Shown here piece by piece: positions 53,068 through 60,382 of a stretch of 64,000 nt of DNA. The position numbers and the translations under genes are program-made. The DNA is from a virus. How positions within the stretch are numbered: position 1 is the stretch's first letter; every line of letters begins with the position of its first letter. The DNA lies in IMG/VR virus record IMGVR_UViG_3300011115_001056, positions 62,001 through 126,000 of that record, one strand, 5' to 3'. The notes beneath the pieces are model-generated. The model saw only the letters and a list, made by a program, of their open reading frames with translations, had not been told where the DNA came from and searched no databases.

Positions 53068-53670
53068 GTGTTAGATACTATTTGTGATGTTTTAAAGGAA
53101 TCATATAGAAGAGAATGGATTACAACTAGGGATGGCAACGCATCAATTAGAATGTACGGACAGCCATGGTTCCATGTAACTCCGTCTGGAACAAGAAAGA
53201 ACCTTTTAAATTCCGATCTTTTAATCAAACTATCTTTACCAGATTTATTAAGAGATTGGGACAAAGATGGTGAACAGAAGTTTGCCAAAGGACTAAGTCC
53301 AACTGGAGAACTTCCTATGCATCATTTTCTGCAACAAAGTCATAACAAAACTAGGATGGTACTTCACCTTCATCCCACCTATACTATTGCTGCAATGCAT
53401 AAGGGAGTTGATCTAATTCAGCTGGCAGCGGACTTTCCAGAGTTAAAAAGATATACTAAGGTAGGGCCATCGGCTCCAATTATTGAGCCCGTATCTATGG
53501 AGTTGGCACATGCCGTAGTAAAGCATATTGGACTTCAAGAGAACGGAGAGGTACTATATGATATAGTCGGTCTGGATCGGCATGGCGTAGTTGCAATCGC
53601 AGATGATCCTTGGTCGGCGTTTGAGCACATTGAAAGGTTGGAGCATATTTGTAAGATCTATCTAAGCTAG
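53068..53670 (+). CDS. Class II aldolase/adducin-family protein
   Basis: A 200-residue member of the class II aldolase family (fuculose-phosphate aldolase, MtnB, adducin head). Seen: GNASIRMYGQPWFHVTPSG near the N-terminus, ELPMHHFLQQSHNKT, and the zinc-binding HLHPTYTIA; a later His (LDRHGVV) can be the third ligand. The start is GTG at 53068 with GAGGGA eight bases upstream, just after the nrdA stop; a TTG within nrdA is less likely. It lies between nrdA and tdk, so it may act on a sugar phosphate linked to nucleotide metabolism. The substrate is not clear. Confidence 0.75.
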   Translation: MLDTICDVLKESYRREWITTRDGNASIRMYGQPWFHVTPSGTRKNLLNSDLLIKLSLPDLLRDWDKDGEQKFAKGLSPTGELPMHHFLQQSHNKTRMVLHLHPTYTIAAMHKGVDLIQLAADFPELKRYTKVGPSAPIIEPVSMELAHAVVKHIGLQENGEVLYDIVGLDRHGVVAIADDPWSAFEHIERLEHICKIYLS

Positions 53671-53678
53671 GAGATAAA

Positions 53679-54257
53679 ATGTTAGAAGTGGTTGTAGGAT
53701 GCATGTTTTCTGGAAAGTCTGAAGAGCTAACAAGACGGTTGCGCCGTGCAAAAATTGCAGGTCTAAATGTTGTTGCATTTAAGCCGGCAATAGATAATCG
53801 GTATGACGCAGAGAAGATTGCAACACATTCTTCAGCCACCTTTGAAGCAAAGACCTTTAGGAACTTTGAAGATTTAATTAATAAACTAATGTCTATGAGA
53901 CAAACTAATGGGGATCGGTTTCCAGATGTCATAGGAATTGATGAAGCTCAATTCCTACCAAAAGACTTTGTAGCATTTGCAGAAATGCTCGCAAATTCTG
54001 GATCCGAAGTAATTATAGCAGGTCTAGACATGGATTACTTAGGAAAACCGTTTGGACCAATTCCAGAGTTGATGGCGATTGGAGACAAGGTTATAAAGTT
54101 AAGTGCTATTTGTGTTGCTGAGGACGAAAGCGGTAAAATTTGTGGAGAGCCTGCAACCCGATCCTATAGGCTGGCTGCAAAGAATACCGGGGAGCTTATC
54201 CAGGTTGGTACTACAGACTCGTATCAAGCAAGATGCAGAAAATGTTGGAATAAATAG
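53679..54257 (+). CDS. tdk: Thymidine kinase
   Basis: The 192-residue type II thymidine kinase makes dTMP from thymidine and ATP. Seen: Walker A GCMFSGKSEEL at 8-18, FKPAIDNRY, IGIDEAQFLP (Walker B and base), AGLDMDYLGKPFGP (lid and substrate region) and a C-terminal zinc site built by ICVAEDESGKIC and CRKC. AGGAG precedes the ATG. It sits in the nrdA-aldolase-tdk-nrdB run and supports salvage for phage DNA synthesis. Length fits the family (about 190-205). Confidence 0.93.
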   Translation: MLEVVVGCMFSGKSEELTRRLRRAKIAGLNVVAFKPAIDNRYDAEKIATHSSATFEAKTFRNFEDLINKLMSMRQTNGDRFPDVIGIDEAQFLPKDFVAFAEMLANSGSEVIIAGLDMDYLGKPFGPIPELMAIGDKVIKLSAICVAEDESGKICGEPATRSYRLAAKNTGELIQVGTTDSYQARCRKCWNK

Positions 54258-54265
54258 GACTAAAA

Positions 54266-55243
54266 ATGAAGGCAAAGAAATTAAAGATTACCGAGGAACG
54301 TACTTACTTTAAGCCATTTAACTACTCTTGGTGTTATGAGGCTTGGCTGCAGCATGAGCAAGCACACTGGCTTCACACCGAAGTGCCAATGCTTGAGGAT
54401 GTAAAGGATTGGAAGAACCGCCTCTCAGATAAAGAGAAATATTTTTTAACAAATATATTCCGTTTTTTCACACAGGGTGATATTTCTGTCGCTGGAGCAT
54501 ACGTGAAGAATTATCTTCCAGTATTTCCACAGCCAGAAACAAGAATGATGCTTCTTGGATTTGCGGCTAGAGAGGCTCTTCACATTGCAGCCTATTCACA
54601 TCTCATTGAAACTCTGGGTATGCCAGAGTCTACCTATAATGAGTTTCTTCAATATGCCGAAATGAAGGAAAAGCATGATTATGTCGAAAGTTTTATCGCT
54701 CAAGATGAAGATACAATAGCTCAGCAGATTGCAGTATTTTCTGCCTTTACTGAAGGTATGCAACTATTCTCCTCCTTTATCATGCTACTAAATTTCCCAA
54801 GACACGGTAAGATGAAGGGAATGGGGCAGATCATTTCTTGGTCAATAGCTGATGAAACATTACATTCGGAATCAATGATAAAATTGTTTAGAGCCTTCAT
54901 TGAAGAGAATCGTCATGTCTGGAAAGATGAGCTAAAGTCACAGATCTATACCATTGCTACCAGAATGGTTGAGCTAGAGGATCAGTTCATCGATCTTTCC
55001 TTTTCAATGGGAACAATGGAAAATCTAACTGCAGAGGATGTTAAGAAATACATTAGATACATTGCTGATCGTCGTCTAATATCACTTGGACTAAAGGGAA
55101 TATTTAAGATTAAAAAGAATCCTCTACCGTGGGTAGAAGAAATTATTAATGCTCCAACTCATGGAAACTTCTTTGAAAACAGAGTCACTGACTATGCAAA
55201 GGGTGCTTTGACAGGAACTTGGGGCGATGTTTGGGCTGGCTAA
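54266..55243 (+). CDS. nrdB: Ribonucleotide reductase beta subunit (class I, tyrosyl radical)
   Basis: The 325-residue ferritin-like protein carries the diiron centre and radical for NrdA. Metal ligands and radical are seen: D in FTQGDISVAG, E103 and H106 in AAREALHIAAYSH with Tyr110 at the radical position, E in FTEGMQLFSSF, and E-x-x-H in SIADETLHSES. The C-terminus holds RVTDYAKGALTG. AGGA precedes the ATG. All active residues are present, so it is probably an active partner for the spliced NrdA. Length fits class I beta (about 320-375). Confidence 0.93.
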   Translation: MKAKKLKITEERTYFKPFNYSWCYEAWLQHEQAHWLHTEVPMLEDVKDWKNRLSDKEKYFLTNIFRFFTQGDISVAGAYVKNYLPVFPQPETRMMLLGFAAREALHIAAYSHLIETLGMPESTYNEFLQYAEMKEKHDYVESFIAQDEDTIAQQIAVFSAFTEGMQLFSSFIMLLNFPRHGKMKGMGQIISWSIADETLHSESMIKLFRAFIEENRHVWKDELKSQIYTIATRMVELEDQFIDLSFSMGTMENLTAEDVKKYIRYIADRRLISLGLKGIFKIKKNPLPWVEEIINAPTHGNFFENRVTDYAKGALTGTWGDVWAG

Positions 55244-55250
55244 TCATCTA

Positions 55251-55262
55251 ATATAGTATCAT
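55251..55262 (+). promoter_or_regulatory. Promoter-like element ATATAGTATCAT
   Basis: ATATAGTATCAT lies in the 24-base gap between nrdB and the next gene, a few bases before its ATG. A nearly identical 10-mer is found at 29054 and 57441, each in an intergenic gap directly before a gene. This repetition suggests a promoter or RNA-level signal; no matching -35 was recognised and the start is very close. Confidence 0.4.
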
Positions 55263-55267
55263 ATATC

Positions 55268-55789
55268 ATGAAGATAATCTTATTAAGAAAATTAGCATCA
55301 GAATTACAGAAACTTTCCAGTTCTGATGCTTCAAAAAAGACTAATAATCTTGCCGATATTATGTCTGGAAAGAAAAAAATAATCAAAACACCAAAAGCCC
55401 TTTTTGGATTCCTGCGAGATAACGAAGATCTAAAGATCAACATAGACTCTCCTAAGGGATCTAAAAAGGGCTTTGGTGATAAGAAAAGGGTACTGCCATT
55501 TGATTATGGTGAGATTGTTGGAATCATAAATCCTGCAGACAACATGGGATGGGATATCATCTTCCCTCCATCAAAAGAACCAAGGGGAAAGAAAATGACC
55601 CCCGTTGGTATAATCAAAGTGAATGACGATGAGGAGGTATGGAAGGAGAAGGCAAATAAATCTCCACCAATTGGAAATGACAAAATAATAGTTTCAAATG
55701 ATGGTAAAATATCAGAAGAGGATAAAAAAATCATATCAGAATTTTTTGAACCAATGTGGCAATTTAAGAAAATAAAGTGGTTAGATTGA
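55268..55789 (+). CDS. Probable inorganic-pyrophosphatase-like protein
   Basis: The 173-residue product has RVLPFDYGEIVGIINPADN, GWDIIFPP, TPVGIIKVNDDEE, GNDKIIVS and FFEPMWQFKK in the same order as the DYG.I.GT, DvlV, GvlkM.DE.E.DdKIiaV and I..FF..YK segments of soluble family I pyrophosphatases. Several catalytic Asp positions appear kept but the DGDP motif is altered, so activity is uncertain. The first 70 residues are basic and low in complexity. It follows nrdB and would remove pyrophosphate from DNA synthesis. The next gene starts by TTGA overlap. Confidence 0.5.
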   Translation: MKIILLRKLASELQKLSSSDASKKTNNLADIMSGKKKIIKTPKALFGFLRDNEDLKINIDSPKGSKKGFGDKKRVLPFDYGEIVGIINPADNMGWDIIFPPSKEPRGKKMTPVGIIKVNDDEEVWKEKANKSPPIGNDKIIVSNDGKISEEDKKIISEFFEPMWQFKKIKWLD

Positions 55790-56145
55790 AAAAGATATTT
55801 TTATCAGATTTAGAGTCATGGAATAAGGTCTTAAACGAAGAGTCATCCGAATGGGTTCGATTAGTTATAAAGCATGTTGGTCTAGATGAAAATATTGTAT
55901 TTCACAATGACAAAGGAAAAGCCGTTAGTTATTTGGTTCAAAATAAAACTTTTATTGATTTTAATATTGGAAATTCTTCAATAAGAATTTCAAAAGATGG
56001 TCAGACGATTGGTGAATGGAAAGATATCATCATAAAAACAAAGATTGAAGATGGATCGCCGTTTGCAGAAATATCTGTTGATGTTTGGTCAGTTAAAGAT
56101 AAAATACAATCCACAGGTAAGGAAAGGTCTATAGGTAAAAAATAA
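55786..56145 (+). CDS. Hypothetical protein
   Basis: A 119-residue protein, not recognised (KKIFLSDLESWNKVL, then GNSSIRISKDGQTIGEWKDI). The second half looks beta-rich. The start is TTG overlapping the preceding stop as TTGA; a GTG at 55777 is an alternative. It ends next to the phoH ATG, so the genes are likely co-expressed. Confidence 0.5.
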   Translation: MKKIFLSDLESWNKVLNEESSEWVRLVIKHVGLDENIVFHNDKGKAVSYLVQNKTFIDFNIGNSSIRISKDGQTIGEWKDIIIKTKIEDGSPFAEISVDVWSVKDKIQSTGKERSIGKK

Positions 56146-57429
56146 ATGAACAAAAACATACTCGTATTGGATACCTCCTCAGTAATTAATCATCCAAATA
56201 TATTTATGCTTCTGGAAGATACAACTTTTATTATTCCAATAGAAGTTCTAGAAGAGCTTGATAATGCAAAAGCAAAGAATGATGCAGCCGGCTTTAATGC
56301 AAGAAAAGCAAATAGAATGATAGATGAGATTAGAGCAGGAAGAAGTCTAACTGACGGGGTTACCTTTGGGAAGAAAAATTTTCTTAAAGTATCAATGGAA
56401 TCAGACCTTAGTTTGGTTCCATCCGTTTTTTCTCAGAATATTGATTCAAAAATCATATCTGTAGCTAAAAAATACGAGGAAGAATCACTCTATGTGAAAT
56501 TAGTTTCGGCAGATATATCTCTTAGGCTTAAGTCAAACTCAATAGGAATAGACTCTGTTTCTGATGATGAACTCCTCTTCGGTAAAGAAGACCTTCTTTA
56601 CTCTGGATGCAAGGTAATTAATACCGAACCAGAGAATATAGCAGACTTCTATAGGGATGGTTATGTTAGCCATACTAGAGTAGACCTTTATCCAAATCAG
56701 GCCGTGATTCTAAAGTCAGGTGATAGCTCTAGCGCAATAGGAGTAGTTAAGGGAAGTAAGATTGTAAAGCTGAGAGCTGACAAGAAAGAATCCTCTATTA
56801 TGGGTATATCTCCAAAAAATAAAGAACAAAGATTTGCTATGGAATATCTGTTAGATCAGGATATTCCAATGGTTACTATAGCTGGTGTAGCCGGAACTGG
56901 AAAAACTATGTTTGCAGCAATTGCGGCAATGCATATGCTTGATAAAGGAATGTATGATAAATTAGTTATCTGTCGTCCTGCAGTCAGTGTATCGGCCGGA
57001 ATAGGATTTCTTCCTGGCACAAAGCTAGAAAAACTTCAGCCTTGGATTCAGCCAATCTTTGATAACTTAAAACATATTATGAAATGCAGCGATATGTACC
57101 TAAACCTTCTTATTGAAAAAGGAAAGATTGAAGTCGAATCACTTTCCTATATCAGAGGAAGAACATTTCCAAATACAATTATGATCATTGATGAGGCACA
57201 AAACTCTACTCCCTCAGAGATGAAGGCTGTAATCACAAGAATGGGAGAAAAATCAAAGCTAGTTATCACCGGAGATTTGGAACAGATCGATTCCCCAAAA
57301 ATTGATATTTATAGTTCTGGGTTATCTACTGTAGTTAATAAGTTTAAGCAGACCGAACTATCCGCCCATATTACACTTCAGAAAACAGAAAGATCTGAAT
57401 TAGCAGCCCTCGCTGCAAAATTACTCTAA
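56146..57429 (+). CDS. phoH: PIN-PhoH ATPase (PhoH2-like)
   Basis: The 427-residue product joins an N-terminal PIN RNase-like domain (about 1-140: VLDTSSVINHPN, PIEVLEELDNAK, LVSADISLRLK with acidic active-site residues) to a PhoH ATPase domain (about 225-427: Walker A AGVAGTGKT near 247-254, VICRPAVSVSAGIGFLPG, MIIDEAQNSTPSEMKAV as Walker B, ITGDLEQIDSP). This is the PhoH2 architecture, a toxin-like RNA helicase/RNase in bacteria; phages often carry plain PhoH. The function in infection is unknown, perhaps RNA turnover. Confidence 0.9.
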   Translation: MNKNILVLDTSSVINHPNIFMLLEDTTFIIPIEVLEELDNAKAKNDAAGFNARKANRMIDEIRAGRSLTDGVTFGKKNFLKVSMESDLSLVPSVFSQNIDSKIISVAKKYEEESLYVKLVSADISLRLKSNSIGIDSVSDDELLFGKEDLLYSGCKVINTEPENIADFYRDGYVSHTRVDLYPNQAVILKSGDSSSAIGVVKGSKIVKLRADKKESSIMGISPKNKEQRFAMEYLLDQDIPMVTIAGVAGTGKTMFAAIAAMHMLDKGMYDKLVICRPAVSVSAGIGFLPGTKLEKLQPWIQPIFDNLKHIMKCSDMYLNLLIEKGKIEVESLSYIRGRTFPNTIMIIDEAQNSTPSEMKAVITRMGEKSKLVITGDLEQIDSPKIDIYSSGLSTVVNKFKQTELSAHITLQKTERSELAALAAKLL

Positions 57430-57440
57430 ACTTTCTATAA

Positions 57441-57452
57441 AAATAGTATCAT
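57441..57452 (+). promoter_or_regulatory. Promoter-like element AAATAGTATCAT
   Basis: AAATAGTATCAT lies in the 29-base gap after phoH and six bases before the next ATG. It is a further copy of the element at 29054 and 55251. The gene downstream lacks a ribosome binding site, so the element may be part of a promoter for a leaderless or weakly translated message. Confidence 0.4.
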
Positions 57453-57458
57453 CAAAAT

Positions 57459-57659
57459 ATGAAGATACTATTTGGAAATCAAGAATACCTAGACTTAAAG
57501 CTCTCTTCCAAAGAAGACTTTGTAGTGCTAACTACAAAGACAAAATGGGATGAGGGCTCTTTTGCTATGTCTTCAGTAAATTTAACTGAGGAGCAAATTG
57601 ACAAATTAATTGCTGAGTTAATTCAGCTAAAGACAAAAGTAAGAAATGTCAAAGTTTAG
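57459..57659 (+). CDS. Hypothetical protein
   Basis: A 66-residue protein, not recognised (KILFGNQEYLDLKLSSKEDF, then LTEEQIDKLIAELIQLKTK). It is preceded by the recurrent AGTATC element but no clear ribosome binding site. It overlaps the next gene by 14 bases. Confidence 0.5.
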   Translation: MKILFGNQEYLDLKLSSKEDFVVLTTKTKWDEGSFAMSSVNLTEEQIDKLIAELIQLKTKVRNVKV

Positions 57660-58164
57660 CTGCAAAGAATCTTGTAAAAAAACAAAACAACTAAGAGAGA
57701 GCAGTCTTTGTACTGGACTGTGTGAAAATATTGGAGGAAAGTTAGTTTTTGATTGCGAGGCATCAATGAAAAGCCTCTCTATGGAATCCAATAATTTTTT
57801 AACCTGCCATTTTTGGGACATGGGAATAAAGGACAACTGTCAAGTCTGTCCACTCGGATGTCCAGAAAATAAAAACCCGACCGTATTGAGGGCAAAATCT
57901 GCAATTAAAAATGTTTCTAGTATAATGGAATCTCTTGGTCCCATCATTCAAATGAGCGGTATAGATCCTGCTACTGTAAAAAAAGCATATGACACAATGA
58001 ACTCTGCAGACATAAATACTAATACTTCTACAGAAGTAGAAGAGACAATAAGGCTAACTAATTATGCCAGAGACGTTATGAATACTGTAATGTCTGGCGG
58101 AACAATTAATATAGTTGAATTTAAAAGAATAAAAGAAGAGATAGAAAAAAAATATAAAAAATGA
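57646..58164 (+). CDS. Hypothetical Cys-rich protein
   Basis: The 172-residue product is not recognised. Nine or more Cys residues cluster in the first 75 positions (FSCKESCKKTKQL, SSLCTGLCEN, CQVCPLGCPEN), suggesting zinc or an iron-sulfur site. The C-terminal half is helical (IMESLGPIIQMSGIDP). The gene overlaps its upstream neighbour and precedes a 58-residue gene with a Cys-rich start. Confidence 0.55.
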   Translation: MSKFSCKESCKKTKQLRESSLCTGLCENIGGKLVFDCEASMKSLSMESNNFLTCHFWDMGIKDNCQVCPLGCPENKNPTVLRAKSAIKNVSSIMESLGPIIQMSGIDPATVKKAYDTMNSADINTNTSTEVEETIRLTNYARDVMNTVMSGGTINIVEFKRIKEEIEKKYKK

Positions 58165-58171
58165 GGATTGT

Positions 58172-58348
58172 ATGGCTTGTGGATGTAATAAATCAAAATC
58201 AATGACTACAGTAAATTCTACTACAAAAAAGGTTGACACTTCTGCTGCCCAAAGAAAAGTGGCTCAGAATCTTCCTCTTGTTACAGTAAAGAAGCCACTA
58301 ACAACCACAATTCCTGCAGCAAAAAGTATAAGTAAGAGGCAGAAATGA
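58172..58348 (+). CDS. Small basic protein starting MACGC
   Basis: A 58-residue protein from the ATG at 58172, with GAGGA just upstream and an ATGA overlap to the next gene. It starts MACGCNKSKS and is rich in Lys, Thr and Ser throughout, ending SISKRQK. The coupling and ribosome binding site support it. Its function is unknown; short MACGC-type proteins occur next to structural genes in other phages, recalled without verification. Confidence 0.55.
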   Translation: MACGCNKSKSMTTVNSTTKKVDTSAAQRKVAQNLPLVTVKKPLTTTIPAAKSISKRQK

Positions 58349-58713
58349 TTTCATATATAAAGGAAATAAGAGGCATAACTCCAGGCACAATCACAACTGC
58401 AGGGCTAACTATTGAAGTCGATATGGGTAGCTATGGCACTCCGACAGGAATAGAGATTGTTAGGGTGACTGTAAAACAAACTGCAGGATCCGCACCACAT
58501 TTTATATTCTCTGTAGGAAATAAAGCAGGATTTGCAACTGGAACTGTTCATGAAAAATATCTTAGTGGTTCTACTGATACTACAGGTATACTTGATGAGT
58601 CAGACGTTGCAGCATTTTGTATGACAAGCGACTCTGGAAAGCTTTATATCAGGTTTCTACCAGATGCCGGATCAGATAATGTTTATATGTATTCGGTAAT
58701 GTACAGACGCTAG
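58345..58713 (+). CDS. Hypothetical beta-rich protein, possibly virion
   Basis: The 122-residue product is beta-rich and Gly/Thr-rich (ITPGTITTAGLTIEVDMGSYG, HFIFSVGNKAGFATG, LYIRFLPDAGSDNVYMYS), resembling jelly-roll or fibre-end domains. It has no Cys-rich or enzyme motifs. It starts within the stop of the small MACGC gene. A virion decoration or fibre accessory is plausible. Confidence 0.5.
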   Translation: MISYIKEIRGITPGTITTAGLTIEVDMGSYGTPTGIEIVRVTVKQTAGSAPHFIFSVGNKAGFATGTVHEKYLSGSTDTTGILDESDVAAFCMTSDSGKLYIRFLPDAGSDNVYMYSVMYRR

Positions 58714-58716
58714 CCT

Positions 58717-59115
58717 ATGGCAATTAAGAAGTCAGAACTTCTGAAACTGGTTGATTGGGCAGAGGCTCTTGGCTACGAAGTCTTCTTTGATAAGACTGGC
58801 GGAAATAACATTTGTTTTAAAACAAAAACAATTGAGATTTCTTCAAAAGTAAAAATTGAAGAGAGGATATATATTCTCTCTCATGAGTGTGGACATATAT
58901 TAACTAATAAAAAAAAAGGCTTGCCACACGTAAAGGCAAGCTCTAATGATAAAAAAAAGATCAATAGACTTTGGGAAGAAATGATGTCTTGGGTAGAGGC
59001 ACGAAAGATATTGATTGAGTTACAAATTGATTTTAATGAGAAAAGATTCTCTGCTTATGCCGCCAAGTGTTTGGCTAATTACCTTTACGCATTTGCAACA
59101 GAAGAGGAAATTTAA
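58717..59115 (+). CDS. Putative zinc metallopeptidase (HExxH, ImmA/IrrE-like)
   Basis: A 132-residue protein with HECGHIL at about 52-58 and MMSWVEARKIL some 37 residues later, giving the HExxH zinc site and a downstream Glu as in ImmA/IrrE-type gluzincins. The early part (WAEALGYEVFFDKTGG, then ICFKTKTIEI) forms the expected N-terminal half. In mobile elements such proteases can cut repressors; that role here is only inferred. It ends against a minus-strand gene with a 4-base overlap. Confidence 0.6.
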   Translation: MAIKKSELLKLVDWAEALGYEVFFDKTGGNNICFKTKTIEISSKVKIEERIYILSHECGHILTNKKKGLPHVKASSNDKKKINRLWEEMMSWVEARKILIELQIDFNEKRFSAYAAKCLANYLYAFATEEEI

Positions 59116-59345
59116 GCCTCTGCTATTTCAGTCATATAATTTATAAAGTCAGTATCATCAACAGTTTCAAAGTCATTTTCCAGCTTAACAATATTCTTAT
59201 GCTTCATAAACTTGGCAATAAGTTTAGACATCTCTAGCATAACTTTGTCTTTCTCTGATTCTTCTACCATGATGGTTCCTGAGATTGCAAATTCTATATA
59301 GATTTTGTGCAAGAGGCCTCCGATAAAATATGAAATTATATTCAT
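59112..59345 (-). CDS. Small hypothetical protein on the minus strand
   Basis: The frame has 77 codons, with an internal ATG at 59270 (52 codons) that has AGGA six bases upstream and may be the true start. The shorter product (MVEESEKDKVMLEM, then NDFETVDDTDFINYM) is acidic and helical. It is convergent with the peptidase gene, fills an otherwise empty 270-base gap and is not antisense to another gene. Function is unknown. Confidence 0.45.
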   Translation of the reverse strand: MNIISYFIGGLLHKIYIEFAISGTIMVEESEKDKVMLEMSKLIAKFMKHKNIVKLENDFETVDDTDFINYMTEIAEA

Positions 59346-59386
59346 AGTTCTCTGTTCGGAGGGGTATCATAGGATGCGAGGTTTAA

Positions 59387-59917
59387 ATGAGCACAAAGAG
59401 TTTTGGTACAAAAATAAAGAGAATTAGCGAGAAGGCAGAGATCCCCACTAAGGGCCACCCATCAGATTCGGGATGGGATCTAACAGTGATCGGAGTTGAT
59501 AAGATCAAGGGAGATACAATATTCTTTAAGACTGGACTGCAGGTAAGGCCGCCGGCAGGTCATTACTTTGAGATTTATCCAAGAAGTTCTATTGCACCAC
59601 TTCCTCTCATGCTTGCTAACTCAGTCGGAATTATTGACGAAAATTTTTCCGGCGAGCTGATTGTCGCTATCAGAGTTCTTCATTCTGAGATGGGTCTTTC
59701 AAATGAAAGAACCTCATTCCCATCGGGGATGATTAATGCTCTTGACGCCCGACCATCATCAATCACAGAGGTTGCGAACCTAATTCTTGGAAAGAAGCCA
59801 AAGATTGCCCAAATGATTCTTAGAAAGAGATTGGACACTACCTTTGAGGAGGTTGAAAATCTTGAGGAGACAGACCGAGGCTCTGGAGGATTTGGAAGTA
59901 CAGATTCTAAAAAATAG
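59387..59917 (+). CDS. dut: dUTP diphosphatase (dUTPase)
   Basis: The 176-residue trimeric dUTPase keeps uracil out of phage DNA and makes dUMP for dTMP synthesis. All five motifs are present: SDSGWDLT (1), YPRSSIAP (2), NSVGIIDENFSGEL (3), KIAQMIL (4) and TDRGSGGFGST (5). A stretch of about 25 residues between motifs 3 and 4 is longer than in the E. coli enzyme (about 150 residues). GAGG lies before the ATG. A strong terminator follows immediately. Confidence 0.93.
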   Translation: MSTKSFGTKIKRISEKAEIPTKGHPSDSGWDLTVIGVDKIKGDTIFFKTGLQVRPPAGHYFEIYPRSSIAPLPLMLANSVGIIDENFSGELIVAIRVLHSEMGLSNERTSFPSGMINALDARPSSITEVANLILGKKPKIAQMILRKRLDTTFEEVENLEETDRGSGGFGSTDSKK

Positions 59918-59923
59918 TTAATT

Positions 59924-59949
59924 AAGACCCTGGGAAACCGGGGTCTTTT
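59924..59949 (+). terminator. Rho-independent terminator after dut
   Basis: AAGACCCTGG (59924-59933) pairs with CCGGGGTCTT (59938-59947), ten pairs including one G-T, closed by a GAAA tetraloop and followed by TT and an AT-rich tract. It ends the dut transcript and separates the metabolic genes from the fibre block. It is the clearest terminator in the window. Confidence 0.88.
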
Positions 59950-59986
59950 AATTTCTGCTATTATTTTTTACATAAAAGAGGCCGAA

Positions 59987-60382
59987 ATGTTTGGAGAACA
60001 GGATTGTGATTGCGGTATTTGTAACTATTGTAATGGAATGGGAGATGACACCATAATGATTGGTGATGACTCCGATGTTATAAATATAAAGATTTTAGAT
60101 CCTGCTAAAAATAAAATGCTAGAGGATCTATCAACTGCATTAATACCAATTGATCCCCAAGAGGTTGTTATATTGAGTAACTTAAAGATAAGCTCCGGTA
60201 TAATAAAGATTGCCGCTAAGCACAAGCCAAACAACCCTAAGCTTTGGGCAAAATGCCTAGCAGATGCAAGAGGTAGATTTAAAGTCTGCCCAAGTGCTTA
60301 TTGTAATGCGTTTGCAGCAAAGACTTATAAAAAGAAGGGTGGAACCTGGAAAACTGTGAAGCCAAAGAAGGGAGATAAATAA
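59987..60382 (+). CDS. Unknown protein with PSAY-type small domain
   Basis: The 131-residue product starts with a Cys-rich head (QDCDCGICNYCNGMG) and ends with LWAKCLADARGRFKVCPSAY, followed by NAFAAKTYKKKGGTW. The PSAY..(A)..A..Y...GG.W pattern is a short module I recall from other phages and from large DNA viruses of eukaryotes; not verified. GAGG lies before the ATG. It shares a TAATG junction with the fibre gene. Role unknown, perhaps virion or packaging. Confidence 0.5.
   Translation: MFGEQDCDCGICNYCNGMGDDTIMIGDDSDVINIKILDPAKNKMLEDLSTALIPIDPQEVVILSNLKISSGIIKIAAKHKPNNPKLWAKCLADARGRFKVCPSAYCNAFAAKTYKKKGGTWKTVKPKKGDK

Noticed and set aside
53495-53932. A 145-codon open frame on the minus strand
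   Set aside because: It is antisense to the aldolase-like and thymidine kinase genes and has no recognisable domain.
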